A stretch of DNA of 64,000 nucleotides from Kordia periserrulae. Its GTDB lineage: Bacteria > Bacteroidota > Bacteroidia > Flavobacteriales > Flavobacteriaceae. Positions 17,347-26,893 of this stretch are shown one piece after another. Both the position numbers and the translations under genes were made by a program. The notes beneath the pieces are model-generated. The model was given only the letters and a program-made list of their open reading frames with translations. It was not told the DNA's origin and did not search any database. Positions within the stretch are counted from its first letter, which is position 1; the number at the start of each line of letters is the position of its first letter. Location of the stretch: the NCBI RefSeq assembly GCF_003054265.1, contig NZ_QBKT01000004.1, forward strand, positions 248,001 through 312,000, read 5' to 3'.

Positions 17347-18258
17347 TTAAAATTTGAGTTTTTCATGTTTATCCCACAATCCCCAATAGGCACCAACATC
17401 GCCTTCATCGCCTGTTTTCCACGATTCATCAAATGATGAAAAATAGAAACTTTCGATATTGGCTTTTTCTGCCCAAACCTGAGTATTTATAAAATATTTC
17501 ATGGCATTGGTTTCCGATGATTCTGCTCCTCGCAGACTTCCGCCTTCACTTGGCCAACCAGTTTCGGTGATGATGACTTTTTTTCCTTTTGCCGCGTGCG
17601 ATGCTTGTCCGTACATTTGTTGCATGTGTGCCAATGAACCATCGATGTGACAACCTTCCCAATACGGATAACAATTGGCCAGAATAACGTCACTCACTTC
17701 AACCAATTCAGGATGTACAGAGAATTCATAATATGCATCTACATATCCTACTGGAATTCCTTCAGGCAAAGCTTCTTTTACTCTTCGGATGTAATCTAGC
17801 AGTTCTTCTAACGTTAAGTCATTTCGATATAATACTTCATTTCCAACCGCTGCAATATCCACAACTCCTTCTTTAGCAAGTTGAATTAGCGCTTCAATTT
17901 CTTTTTCATTATCCTCTTTGTCATCGCCAAGCCAAGCTCCTACGAGTGTTTTCATACCGTGTTTTTTTGCATAACGAGGAATGTGTTCATTTCCTTCAAT
18001 ACAAGAAAACGAACGTACCCATTTTGAATAGGGTTTTAAAATTTTGATGCGTCGTTCTACTTGAGCTTCACTGATAATATCGCCTGGTTCTTGCCCGTCT
18101 TCGTACATACTAAAGCAAATACCGTGCATGCCTTTTTTGAGGGTTGCTCTCCAAAGTTTCTTTAAATCTTCCGAAGAATATTTGCTAAAGTCTATTCCGG
18201 AATGTTCGGTGAAATTAATTCCGCCGTATAAGTGATAATCTTCCTCTCTGTATGACAT
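17347..18258 (-). CDS. Cytosolic GH17-type beta-1,3-glucan hydrolase/transferase, copy 1
   Basis: The 303-residue protein lacks any export signal. The catalytic Glu141 lies in IAAVGNEVLYRND and the nucleophile Glu232 in VIITETGWPSEGG, as in GH17. Strand and loop motifs GMKTLVGAWLGDD, VGYVDAYYEF and ILANCYPYWEGCH are shared almost word for word with the neighbouring copy. The main differences are an N-terminal extension (YGGINFTEHSGIDFSKY) and the region after Glu232. The pair may differ in chain-length preference or direction of attack. It sits 33 bases downstream of the MFS transporter gene in the same operon, which supports a role after import. Confidence 0.87.
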   Translation of the reverse strand: MSYREEDYHLYGGINFTEHSGIDFSKYSSEDLKKLWRATLKKGMHGICFSMYEDGQEPGDIISEAQVERRIKILKPYSKWVRSFSCIEGNEHIPRYAKKHGMKTLVGAWLGDDKEDNEKEIEALIQLAKEGVVDIAAVGNEVLYRNDLTLEELLDYIRRVKEALPEGIPVGYVDAYYEFSVHPELVEVSDVILANCYPYWEGCHIDGSLAHMQQMYGQASHAAKGKKVIITETGWPSEGGSLRGAESSETNAMKYFINTQVWAEKANIESFYFSSFDESWKTGDEGDVGAYWGLWDKHEKLKF

Positions 18259-18291
18259 TTTTAAATTTTATTCTGATTTATAATAGGTTTT

Positions 18292-19725
18292 TTATAGTTC
18301 TCCTCTTCGTTCTACGAGCTCTTCTTTTATTTCCATAGCTCTACTTTCGGTAAGACTGTATTTCCACATTACAATCATTGCTAATGCAGCAGTTACCGCA
18401 GGTATGGTTATATCGGCTATTCGTAATTGATGTAAAGTTTCCGCTGTTTGTGTTGGTAATTCACCATCAAAGCCAATTAATTTTAACACTAAGCCCCCTA
18501 AAATTAATGCAATAGCTTGTCCTAGTTTTACCATCCACCAATAAATGGCACCAAACGTTCCTTCTTTACGTGGCATTCCATTCTCCAATTCATCCAAATC
18601 ACATACATCAGCTGTCATGGACATCATTAGTGTAAATAACCCTCCTAATCCAAATGCCATTAGTGGAATTGGCATAAATACTAAGTATGGATTGTCAATA
18701 TCAAAAGCCCACCATTTTAAGATGTAGCCGATAATTGAGATAAACGTTGAAATTAAAAAAGCTTTACGTTTTCCTAATTTGTTTGCCATCCAAGATATAA
18801 TTGGAATGATTAGAAAAGCTGTTGCTATAGCATTTACGGTATTAAACCAAGCAGGCCAAGTGCCAGCAGCTTCATAGCTTCCTCCGTACATATAAAATAC
18901 AATAATATATACACTAAAAGCTGCTACCATTTGAAATCCGTTGAATACTAAGAATGTTGCTCCACATAACTTCATAAAAGGTTTATTCCTTGTAATTTGC
19001 TTAATCCCAATAAATAAATCTTTGAGGTTAGAAGACAAGGTTTTCATATTGATTTCCTTACGATTCTCCATATTTTCAGCATCAATTCCTCTACAAAATA
19101 TTGCAGGAATGATTCCAAATACAATACATATTAAACCAACCACAATAGCCATGAAGCGAACTCCTTCTGCTTGCGTAGTAAAAAGTGTTTCGTCTGGAAT
19201 TATGAAGTATAACCAAGGAACAATCATCCAAGCAAATTGTCCCATAGTGTTTGAGAATGCCATTAATCGCGTGCGTTCTTTATAGTCTGATGTCATTTCA
19301 TATCCTAAACCAATTAAAGGAGTTGCAAATATGGTATTTCCAATTAAGAAAATAATTTGAAGTATCATGATATACCAAAAATTATACATTTCAGTATCAT
19401 TTTCATCAATTTGCCACATTAAGATAAACATCAATCCACTAAAGATGGCTCCGAAAAAGATGTATGGTCTTCTTCTTCCCCATTTAGATTTTGTATTATC
19501 AGAAATGAATCCCATGATAGGATCTGTTAAGGCATCAAATATTCTAGGCAATCCACCCAATAATCCTGCTAAGAATGGATCCATTCCAAATGCAGTTAAT
19601 AAAAAGTATTGAATAAAAACACCCAGAGTTCCTGGAAGAATGTTTAAAACAAAGTGACCAGAACCGAATGAGATTTTCTGAACGAAAGGGACTTTGTCTT
19701 TTCTAGCAGTTATAATTTTTGACAT
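18292..19725 (-). CDS. MFS sugar transporter, glycoside-pentoside-hexuronide (GPH) type
   Basis: The 477-residue protein has about 12 transmembrane helices. The first loop carries PRIFDALTDPIMGFISDNTKSKWGRRRPY, the hallmark D-x-x-x-D-P and R-x-G-R-R-(R/P)-P of GPH symporters; shown here as separate motifs FDALTDPIMGFISDN and KWGRRRPY. It is predicted to move gluco-oligosaccharides or glucose from periplasm to cytoplasm, coupled to Na+ or H+. It sits between the periplasmic GH30 and the cytosolic GH17 genes, which is the expected place for an inner-membrane importer in a laminarin locus. Exact substrate is inferred. Confidence 0.9.
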   Translation of the reverse strand: MSKIITARKDKVPFVQKISFGSGHFVLNILPGTLGVFIQYFLLTAFGMDPFLAGLLGGLPRIFDALTDPIMGFISDNTKSKWGRRRPYIFFGAIFSGLMFILMWQIDENDTEMYNFWYIMILQIIFLIGNTIFATPLIGLGYEMTSDYKERTRLMAFSNTMGQFAWMIVPWLYFIIPDETLFTTQAEGVRFMAIVVGLICIVFGIIPAIFCRGIDAENMENRKEINMKTLSSNLKDLFIGIKQITRNKPFMKLCGATFLVFNGFQMVAAFSVYIIVFYMYGGSYEAAGTWPAWFNTVNAIATAFLIIPIISWMANKLGKRKAFLISTFISIIGYILKWWAFDIDNPYLVFMPIPLMAFGLGGLFTLMMSMTADVCDLDELENGMPRKEGTFGAIYWWMVKLGQAIALILGGLVLKLIGFDGELPTQTAETLHQLRIADITIPAVTAALAMIVMWKYSLTESRAMEIKEELVERRGEL

Positions 19726-19735
19726 ATTGGTAATT

Positions 19736-21253
19736 TTAGTTGGTTATAACAATGGTTTGAATGGCTTGAGGATTGATGGAAATGTTTTTAGCTGTTTCAC
19801 CTAGGTGAAGTGAAAAGTGCTTCTCCGTTTTTCCCTCATTAAATATGACTACTGCAATGCTTCCATCAGGATTTTTTGCGGCAGTTACCATTAATTCTTT
19901 GTCTGTATGTTGTGCATCTATAATTTTTGCCTCAGGGCGAATGTATTTGCTAAAGTGAACCATGACATAATACAATGGCGTCATGTAGACTTCATCGGTT
20001 TCAGGATCGACAATGATTGGCGCAATACACCAGTTTTTAAACCAGTTTGGGCCGCCTTGCTTGTCCAACACCATATTCCAGTCTACCCAACCATCTACCC
20101 AGTTGTTTAAACAGCCAATGATGTCACGCGCATAGCGATTGACAGGTGCGTATTTTGGATGCAAGTATTTTTCTTCTTCTTTTGCCCAATCCCAACCCCA
20201 ATCGGTTGCTTCTTTTTTCCAGTACCAAGCATCATCTTGCCATACAGGAACTTCCGCATCAATACAACCTTCAGTTTCTATTAGGTATTTGTTTGGCGCT
20301 TTGTTGTGTGCGTATTGCAAGTCTTCTGCAAAGATTTTATAGGTGCTTTCATACCAGTGAATCGCAGTTCCGTCATAGTATTTTGAGGAAGCTTCGTCTT
20401 TGTACATTACATCCACCCATTCTTTGAGTCCAGCTCGATTTTGATCGTATCCTAAAATGATTAAATCGCCTTTTCCGTCTTTTTCAAGTTTTGGTCCTAG
20501 GTGATTTTGAACGAAATCGGTCATTTCTTCTGGCGTAAAGTGCATGCTTTCCCAGTTGTTTCCGTTTCCGTGTGGCTCGTTTTCTACCGTGAATCCCCAA
20601 ATATCAATACCTTCTGATTTGTAAGCGTCTGCATATTTTGAGAAAAATAGTGCCCACGTATCATAGTATTTTTTGAGTAATTTTCCTCCAACCCAATGAT
20701 TGTTGTCTTTCATCCAAGGAGCTGCTGTCCACGGTGACGCAAATATTTTGAAACCATCTTGCGAAGCTGCCATCGCATCTTTTATCATCGGAATCAGGTC
20801 GTCTCGGTCTTCTTCAATAGAGAAATGCTCTAAATTCACATCATCAGGCACTGGCGTATAGGAATAATTTGTCAGTGAGAAATCGCACGAATTCATGTGC
20901 GTTCGCGTGAGTGAATAATTGGCATGGTCTTTATCAAAGTATGCTTTTATAATTTTTTCTCTGTTTTCTTTACTTAATTTGTTTAATAGATATGCAGAAG
21001 ATTCTGTAAACGCGCCGCCAAATCCAGTGATTGTTTGGTATTGTTTTTCAGGATTCAATACAATCGAACTTACGTTTACTGTAGTATCTTGTGGCATATT
21101 GAATGTTTCACGTTTTGTGAGTTTGTTTCCGCTTTCGGAAGTTTCAAACACAGCTGCTTCCAACTGTTTCAACGTTTTCTTTTCTTCTTTTTCGTTGCAA
21201 GCTGTAATCATAATGAGTAGCATTAAAAAGCTATATGTTTTTAGTTGTTTCAT
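19736..21253 (-). CDS. GH30 family lipoprotein, probable beta-1,6-glucanase/glucosidase
   Basis: A lipobox (MITAC, Cys19) anchors the protein in a membrane facing the periplasm or cell surface. The GH30 fold starts at TITGFGGAFTESSAYLLN (about 74-90). The acid/base Glu226 lies in FTVENEPHG and the nucleophile Glu328 in YLIETEGCID. A side beta-domain occupies about 430-505. In laminarin loci GH30 enzymes remove beta-1,6-linked side glucoses, so branch removal is the likely job here; beta-glucosylceramidase-like exo activity on other links is an alternative. It is followed by the MFS gene after 10 bases and preceded by the GH17 lipoprotein gene after 2 bases. Confidence 0.92.
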   Translation of the reverse strand: MKQLKTYSFLMLLIMITACNEKEEKKTLKQLEAAVFETSESGNKLTKRETFNMPQDTTVNVSSIVLNPEKQYQTITGFGGAFTESSAYLLNKLSKENREKIIKAYFDKDHANYSLTRTHMNSCDFSLTNYSYTPVPDDVNLEHFSIEEDRDDLIPMIKDAMAASQDGFKIFASPWTAAPWMKDNNHWVGGKLLKKYYDTWALFFSKYADAYKSEGIDIWGFTVENEPHGNGNNWESMHFTPEEMTDFVQNHLGPKLEKDGKGDLIILGYDQNRAGLKEWVDVMYKDEASSKYYDGTAIHWYESTYKIFAEDLQYAHNKAPNKYLIETEGCIDAEVPVWQDDAWYWKKEATDWGWDWAKEEEKYLHPKYAPVNRYARDIIGCLNNWVDGWVDWNMVLDKQGGPNWFKNWCIAPIIVDPETDEVYMTPLYYVMVHFSKYIRPEAKIIDAQHTDKELMVTAAKNPDGSIAVVIFNEGKTEKHFSLHLGETAKNISINPQAIQTIVITN

Positions 21254-21255
21254 GA

Positions 21256-22545
21256 TTAATGGTCTACGACTAGTTTTGCTTTTACTGGTGGTAATTGTAC
21301 TTCTATCAGAAGTGAGTCTTTATTGCCTTTATAGGTTTTTACGATAGGATTTCCATTGCGCGTAAGTCCTTTAAAGACGCCTTTGTCTACCAAATCCCAA
21401 AGCGCATATTTTGCTTTTCCATCGATGGTAAATAATCCAAAATGATTTTCAGAACCGCCAGGATTTCGCGCATCTTTCCATATTTCATCAAAAGCCTCAA
21501 AGTAGAAACAAGAGATGTTGTTCTTTTCTGTCCAATCGCGTATGCTGTGATAGTACAACGCTTCCTTGTATTCGTCGGTTGCTTTGCTTCCTGTATCGCC
21601 GTAATGTCCGTTGGAATAGGATGCCCAACCTGTTTCACCGATATGAATTGGCTTGTCAACACCTAGACTTTTCATGTACTTATACACACTGTCATATTGT
21701 GAAATGGCATATTCTTTTGCCTTTTGCATGGCATAGTCGATTTTTTCCAAGCTTGAGCGTTTTCCATCGTCCACAGTTCCCCAGAATACAGGATTGTAAT
21801 GTGTATCGTGCATCGGATAGGTGTGCATGGAGATATAATCAACTGCTTTGATGAGTTTGTTTAAGTCTTCTACATGATACAAACTATCGCCTCCGCCCCA
21901 AGATGCAAAATTGTCAGAGCTGGTTATCCACAAGTCTTTGTCAAGTTTTCCGTCTTTTTTTAGCTGTTGCAGATGATTCACCCATTTTAAAATGACATCA
22001 GGTTGTACATAGTAGCTTGTTGCCCATTTCACCATAGCTTCGTTACCTACGGCTATGATTTTGATAATATCTGGATATTGATTCGCCAATGCGACAGCTC
22101 TTTCGATTTCGCCCTCGTTTTGTTCACTTTCCTGATTGTGATCGGGAGTTTGCCCTGTCCAGGCATATTTACAATCAATCCACGCACCCAACATGACATA
22201 CATCTCAAAATCGTTGTCTTCGTTTTTCAGTTCCCTGATTGCTTTTAAAAGGTTAGCTGCGTGTGGTAGTTGTACATTGTATGTACGCAAAACTCGGATG
22301 CCCATCGCATGGAGAATCTTCATATCTTCCTTCAATTCGGCTATGGTAGGTTGTATATCGCGTGTTTTGGCACGATATCCACCGTAAGAAATGGCTACAT
22401 AGTCTTTATTTCCTAGTATATCTTTCGCTGTCACTGCTTTTTGTGTTAGTTGTTCTGACGAAGCTTTCTTTTTTTGTCCGTTTTCACAAGACACCATTAA
22501 GAGCGTTACCATTAGTAATTTAGATATGTGCTTTAACGTTCTCAT
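21256..22545 (-). CDS. GH17 family lipoprotein, periplasmic beta-1,3-glucan hydrolase
   Basis: The N-terminus has a lipoprotein signal with lipobox MVSC (Cys20). The TIM barrel (about 45-400) starts ISYGGYRAKTRDIQPT. It has the acid/base Glu169 in IIAVGNEAMVKW and the nucleophile Glu304 in IHIGETGWASYSNG, as in GH17. The C-terminal 35 residues form a small beta tail (LTRNGNPIVKTYKGNKDSLL). It differs clearly from the two cytosolic GH17 copies in this operon, being longer and exported. The likely role is cleavage of imported laminarin fragments in the periplasm together with GH30. Its start is 11 bases after the phosphorylase stop. Confidence 0.9.
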   Translation of the reverse strand: MRTLKHISKLLMVTLLMVSCENGQKKKASSEQLTQKAVTAKDILGNKDYVAISYGGYRAKTRDIQPTIAELKEDMKILHAMGIRVLRTYNVQLPHAANLLKAIRELKNEDNDFEMYVMLGAWIDCKYAWTGQTPDHNQESEQNEGEIERAVALANQYPDIIKIIAVGNEAMVKWATSYYVQPDVILKWVNHLQQLKKDGKLDKDLWITSSDNFASWGGGDSLYHVEDLNKLIKAVDYISMHTYPMHDTHYNPVFWGTVDDGKRSSLEKIDYAMQKAKEYAISQYDSVYKYMKSLGVDKPIHIGETGWASYSNGHYGDTGSKATDEYKEALYYHSIRDWTEKNNISCFYFEAFDEIWKDARNPGGSENHFGLFTIDGKAKYALWDLVDKGVFKGLTRNGNPIVKTYKGNKDSLLIEVQLPPVKAKLVVDH

Positions 22546-22556
22546 GATTGCTGTTT

Positions 22557-25500
22557 TTACTTTAAATGATCTTTTTGGATATGTACATTGATTTGTACAA
22601 CATCGCCTGAACGATCAAATACTTTTTGACTGGTTGCTGCATCTAAACTTAAACTGTCGAATGTTTGCGTACTTCCGTCAGATAGTTGCACTTCTAAGCC
22701 ATTGGAATTTGCTATTGTGTATACAATTGGTACTTGACAATAGGTAAAACATAACGAACCTTTCGCAATGGAAAGTTCTTTGGCTTCAGAAGCAATGTTA
22801 ATGTATTGGAAAGTGCTATTCTTAATCAAAAATTCATCTTTACGCAACATACACGGATCAAAATAGAGTTTTCCTTCATATACAAAAACACCCAATTCGC
22901 CAAAACGACTTAGAATGTCTTCTTTTACTTGTCCTGTCATTCCTGGTTGTTGAGCTCCTTTTCCTGCTGGTGTATGCGAGTACGGATCGGTTGGAAATGC
23001 ACCGTATAATGATGGTGATTTGTGCACGCCAATTCCTTCGTTGATTTCGTAATAGTGTTCTAAAAGTCTGCCCACAATTTCACCACTTTCACTATCGCGA
23101 ATGGCTTTTAAACAGCATTCTAACACTGCTAATTGCAGTTTGGAAACCATGTGCCAGTAGATAGAACCTAAACCTTCATAGCCATAGAAGGTTCCTGAAC
23201 GACCTGTAAATGCTTTGTGATTGAATACTTCTTCAAACGTTGCCAATGCATGTTTGCTTTCTGCTTCAACCAAATCGCTGTATTGGGTATTTTTTAATTT
23301 GGTAAGCGCTGCTTCTAAATCGCCAGCGTTTTTAAAGTTTCCGTTGAAGTGATATTCGCCGTTGATGTCTTTTGAAACGATGGCGTTATTTCCGTCGTCA
23401 AGCAGTTTTGTGAATAGTGTTGATTCATTAATTGCTTTTTGCGGAATGGTATTTCGCTCCATAAAGCCTTTTAGCTCTTTGTTTGGATAGAGCAAGTAAC
23501 TGTACTGATCTGGTCGGAAGAGTTTGCTACTTTTCAATCCGTCCAACACCGCTAAGGCTTCTTTTGACGAAATGTATCCTGAGCTTAATACAGCAACTTG
23601 TCCTTCCAACATTTCATTGAGATACGAAATAGAGATTTCGTTATCATTTTCTACGGTCATTAAGTTGTAGGCGTGATATAAATTGTCATGTCGTTTGTTG
23701 GCTTCGATAGAATGTTCTAAATATGCCAAACTTACCGTTACAAACGACTTGATATTTTGAATGGAAACCGTTTCTTTTCTACCTGAAAACGCATGATTGT
23801 AGATTTGCTCACGATATTCGCTACCTGCAATTCCCAATCCGTCTAAGACTGTTTTACGGTCTTTGTCGTTTATTTTTCCAGCAAGCACATATTGATTGTC
23901 TGTAAGCGTTTTGCTAACTTTTTGGAAAAATGTTGCCAATTCCTTAGAAATTTCAACAGTTTCTGTATCTGCACCTTCAAAAATAGTTTCAAAAAACTTC
24001 AAGAAGCGACGCAAATAATATAATGTCACCATCGATACACCATTTCCAACCAACGCATTGTTAGCGTCGTTCCACTCTGGACGTTGTGTGTTCATCCAAA
24101 TTCCGCCTTCAGGAATAAAGTTGGAGATTTTAGCCAGCGTCGTTGCTAGTATTTTTTCGATAAAGTTTACTTTGACAATGAATCTGTTTTCATCGCGAAG
24201 CAACGCGCCATCTGCTCCCAACTCTTCACGATGTTGACGAATTTTATGGTCTAATTCTTCATCAAATTCAATCGTATCTTTTGGATTTTTGAGCAAATCG
24301 GCATATTGCTTTATTTTATACGGTACGTTTGCGTACACAAATAAATCTTTCTCAAAGAAGCTTTCCAATCTGCCAGGCTTGTGACTTTCAATGATTTCCA
24401 AAAACTTTTGCAGGTAGATGATTTGGTGATCGCCCCAATAACCGATATACGACCAAGGATCGTCTGGTTCGGCAACTTCCCAATCGAAACCGTCTTTTGT
24501 CACACGATATGGATTGTATCCGTCAAACGTAGTGGCGTTTAGGAATTTGTGAATCATGCTTTCGATGAATTCTGGATACGAATGTGCCAACGCTTCCCAG
24601 TTTTGGAAAATATCGCGCCAGTTTCCTTCATAATCTAGAATTTTAGAACCGTCTTCTTCACTTCGTGTGTTGATGGAGAATTTGTTCCAAGGACGACTTG
24701 GATCTCCGTGACGACGACTGAATTTCAACGGCATGTATTCCAAACACAAACGTCTGAAGTTTTTATCATCACTTTCGTACGCTATTTTTTGGATGTCAGC
24801 TACAGAGAATTCTTCTGGCAATCCTGCGATGATTGCTTCGGTTGTTCTCGCTACTTTTTTGTTTGCTTTTGCTAGATAGTTTTTGAAATCCCACTTCTCT
24901 ATTTGATAGTTATTGTCAAAAATTCCGCCACGCATAATGTTAAACAATGTGTTGGCGAAATGACGTGTATCTCTAAATTTATCTGCCGTAAGCTGCATCG
25001 CATCGGAAGCGGCATTGAGTGCTAGTAGTTTTTCTGTTCCAGCATCAATAGACGCTTGAATTTTGTCTGCTAAGTCAGCTTCATTGGTAATGCGATGTAC
25101 CAAAGTAGCAATATCGTCGTGATCTTGATTTACATTGGCAATTGTCATCCAATTGCTACTTTCGTTTGCTTTTAAGTCAATTTTGGTATTGATAAAATAC
25201 GCACCTTTTTCAGCTTTTACGTCTGTTTCTTGCTGTATTGGCTGTTGCTTTCGGAACGCTTTTAGTTGTAATGACGATAATAAATACGTTGGATTTTTCA
25301 CTCCTAATGACCAAACTACATTGGCTTTCAGTGCTTCACTTGGTTCTGCTTTGTCTACAATAATCGCGCTCAACGCAAAGATTCCCAAACCTGAGTTTTC
25401 TTCTAGTTCTGTGCGTTTGTAGGCATCCACCAAATTACTACTCGCATTTTGTATGTCTGCACCGACACCATACGGCAATACGTTTTGAATTCCGTCCAAC

Positions 25501-25976
25501 ACATTTACAGTTACTCCTTCGTCAGCATTGTTGCTTAATTCAGATTTTTTAACAAATCCGAACTCATCACTCGAATTCCACTGATAGCGGAATGTCAATG
25601 CCAAATCGTGATTGATTTCTTCGAAGAGAATTTTGTTTCCATAGGTATTTTTATACAAGTTACGCGTAACTTTATACATTCCGTCAAATCGTTCTGAAAA
25701 CGGTTCCCAATAGTGAGTTTTACCATTTTTTTCAACTTGAAAGATGGATTTACTTCCTGTAATTTCAGTTGATTCAGTGATTTTATCGTCTGTATAATAT
25801 GGAAATAACGAATATTCTGAGTTTTTACGTCCAGCGGTCAATCCGCCATTGCTAGAGATGAACATCCAGTGATTGGAATCGCTCACAATACTCATAAAAA
25901 ATGGTCGAATAGTATCGCTATTGGAAATTTTAAAAAAACGTTCGTCGTTTATGTGTACGGTTTCTATTTGAGACAT
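22557..25976 (-). CDS. Beta-1,3-oligoglucan phosphorylase, GH149/GH161 type
   Basis: The 1139-residue protein has no signal peptide, so it is cytosolic. Size and architecture match the GH94-related phosphorylases: an N-terminal beta-sandwich domain with a GGLTAGRKNSEYSLFPYYTDD segment (around residues 43-64, quoted as GGLTAGRKNSEYSLFPYY), a helical linker and an (alpha/alpha)6 barrel. The catalytic Asp is probably Asp637 in RPEWNDANNALVGNG. GH149 and GH161 phosphorylate beta-1,3-gluco-oligosaccharides to alpha-glucose-1-phosphate and occur beside GH16, GH17 and GH30 genes. I cannot separate the two families by eye. Cellobiose phosphorylase (GH94) is less likely, given the length of about 1100 residues. 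The 69-bp gap before it is the longest inside operon B. Confidence 0.8.
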   Translation of the reverse strand: MSQIETVHINDERFFKISNSDTIRPFFMSIVSDSNHWMFISSNGGLTAGRKNSEYSLFPYYTDDKITESTEITGSKSIFQVEKNGKTHYWEPFSERFDGMYKVTRNLYKNTYGNKILFEEINHDLALTFRYQWNSSDEFGFVKKSELSNNADEGVTVNVLDGIQNVLPYGVGADIQNASSNLVDAYKRTELEENSGLGIFALSAIIVDKAEPSEALKANVVWSLGVKNPTYLLSSLQLKAFRKQQPIQQETDVKAEKGAYFINTKIDLKANESSNWMTIANVNQDHDDIATLVHRITNEADLADKIQASIDAGTEKLLALNAASDAMQLTADKFRDTRHFANTLFNIMRGGIFDNNYQIEKWDFKNYLAKANKKVARTTEAIIAGLPEEFSVADIQKIAYESDDKNFRRLCLEYMPLKFSRRHGDPSRPWNKFSINTRSEEDGSKILDYEGNWRDIFQNWEALAHSYPEFIESMIHKFLNATTFDGYNPYRVTKDGFDWEVAEPDDPWSYIGYWGDHQIIYLQKFLEIIESHKPGRLESFFEKDLFVYANVPYKIKQYADLLKNPKDTIEFDEELDHKIRQHREELGADGALLRDENRFIVKVNFIEKILATTLAKISNFIPEGGIWMNTQRPEWNDANNALVGNGVSMVTLYYLRRFLKFFETIFEGADTETVEISKELATFFQKVSKTLTDNQYVLAGKINDKDRKTVLDGLGIAGSEYREQIYNHAFSGRKETVSIQNIKSFVTVSLAYLEHSIEANKRHDNLYHAYNLMTVENDNEISISYLNEMLEGQVAVLSSGYISSKEALAVLDGLKSSKLFRPDQYSYLLYPNKELKGFMERNTIPQKAINESTLFTKLLDDGNNAIVSKDINGEYHFNGNFKNAGDLEAALTKLKNTQYSDLVEAESKHALATFEEVFNHKAFTGRSGTFYGYEGLGSIYWHMVSKLQLAVLECCLKAIRDSESGEIVGRLLEHYYEINEGIGVHKSPSLYGAFPTDPYSHTPAGKGAQQPGMTGQVKEDILSRFGELGVFVYEGKLYFDPCMLRKDEFLIKNSTFQYINIASEAKELSIAKGSLCFTYCQVPIVYTIANSNGLEVQLSDGSTQTFDSLSLDAATSQKVFDRSGDVVQINVHIQKDHLK

Positions 25977-26045
25977 AATTGATTAGGTATCTTTGGTCTT
26001 AGTATTAGGTTCGTTTCTATTATTGTGATATAGTGTTGTTAATTT

Positions 26046-26879
26046 CTATTCTTGCGTGATGTCGTCAAAATAATAAACATCGCCATCACAAGGTGCATTT
26101 CGTTCAAAGTAGATAATCACACTTTTAAACGTTCCAGAGTTGACATTGGTAAAGTCGAAACTAAGTTCTTGCCACTCGCCTACTTGCGTGATGCTTGCAA
26201 TTCGTTCTTGGAAAGGATTTACGTTTGGAAATGGCATAAATTCCAATCGCAGCGTTACGTCCGTGATTTGGTTTTCTGCCAATACTTTCATTTTAAACGT
26301 TTTGTTTGTAATGGTTGAAAAATCGAGCGAAGTTGCCAATTCTACACCAACTCCTGACCATGTTTGACAACCTGTAGTTTTGTCATATCTGTAGACAAAA
26401 CAGCTGTTATTTACATTGTCTAATACAGGGTTTGCCACAATAGCGCCACCAATATCACCAAATGCATCAAAAGCAGCATCGTCATTTAAGAATGTCCAAT
26501 TTAAGTCGCCATTAGCAGGATTGATGTTTTGCGTTTCTTCATCCACACAGCCATCAATGATAAACGTTTCTTCGTATGTGCTAGATTCTCCTTTGTCGTT
26601 GTAAGCCGTTAAAACCACTGTGTAGGTTCCGTTGGAATAGCGTTTTTCTAATTCTTCAAGTGTAGACGTAGTGCCATCACCCAAATCCCATGAATATGAG
26701 GTAGCATTGTTAGAAGCATTTACAAATGTGATGGTTTTTGAATTGATTTCAGCAATAAATCTGGCTTCTAGTCCTATTAGTGTTACTCCGCTTTCGTTAT
26801 CATCTTCACAAGAAGTAAATAAGCTTATACAGCATACTGCGAAAGCGAGAAAGGTTAATTTATATGTTAGAAATTTCAT
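26046..26879 (-). CDS. PKD-domain lipoprotein with a C-terminal binding-like module
   Basis: A lipoprotein signal (lipobox FTSC, Cys24) is followed by a PKD domain (about 35-108) with SYSWDLGDGTTSTLEE and GTYTVVLTAYN. A C-terminal beta-sandwich module (about 115-277) contains CFVYRYDKTTGCQTWSGVGV and ends in CDGDVYYFDDITQE. The last strand pattern (YYFDDI) resembles carbohydrate-binding modules found in the neighbouring proteins. No catalytic motif is seen. It is probably a surface glucan-binding protein that works with the GH16 gene 14 bases upstream. Its position in operon B supports this, but specificity is unknown. Confidence 0.75.
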   Translation of the reverse strand: MKFLTYKLTFLAFAVCCISLFTSCEDDNESGVTLIGLEARFIAEINSKTITFVNASNNATSYSWDLGDGTTSTLEELEKRYSNGTYTVVLTAYNDKGESSTYEETFIIDGCVDEETQNINPANGDLNWTFLNDDAAFDAFGDIGGAIVANPVLDNVNNSCFVYRYDKTTGCQTWSGVGVELATSLDFSTITNKTFKMKVLAENQITDVTLRLEFMPFPNVNPFQERIASITQVGEWQELSFDFTNVNSGTFKSVIIYFERNAPCDGDVYYFDDITQE

Positions 26880-26893
26880 GTTTTACTCTTTTT

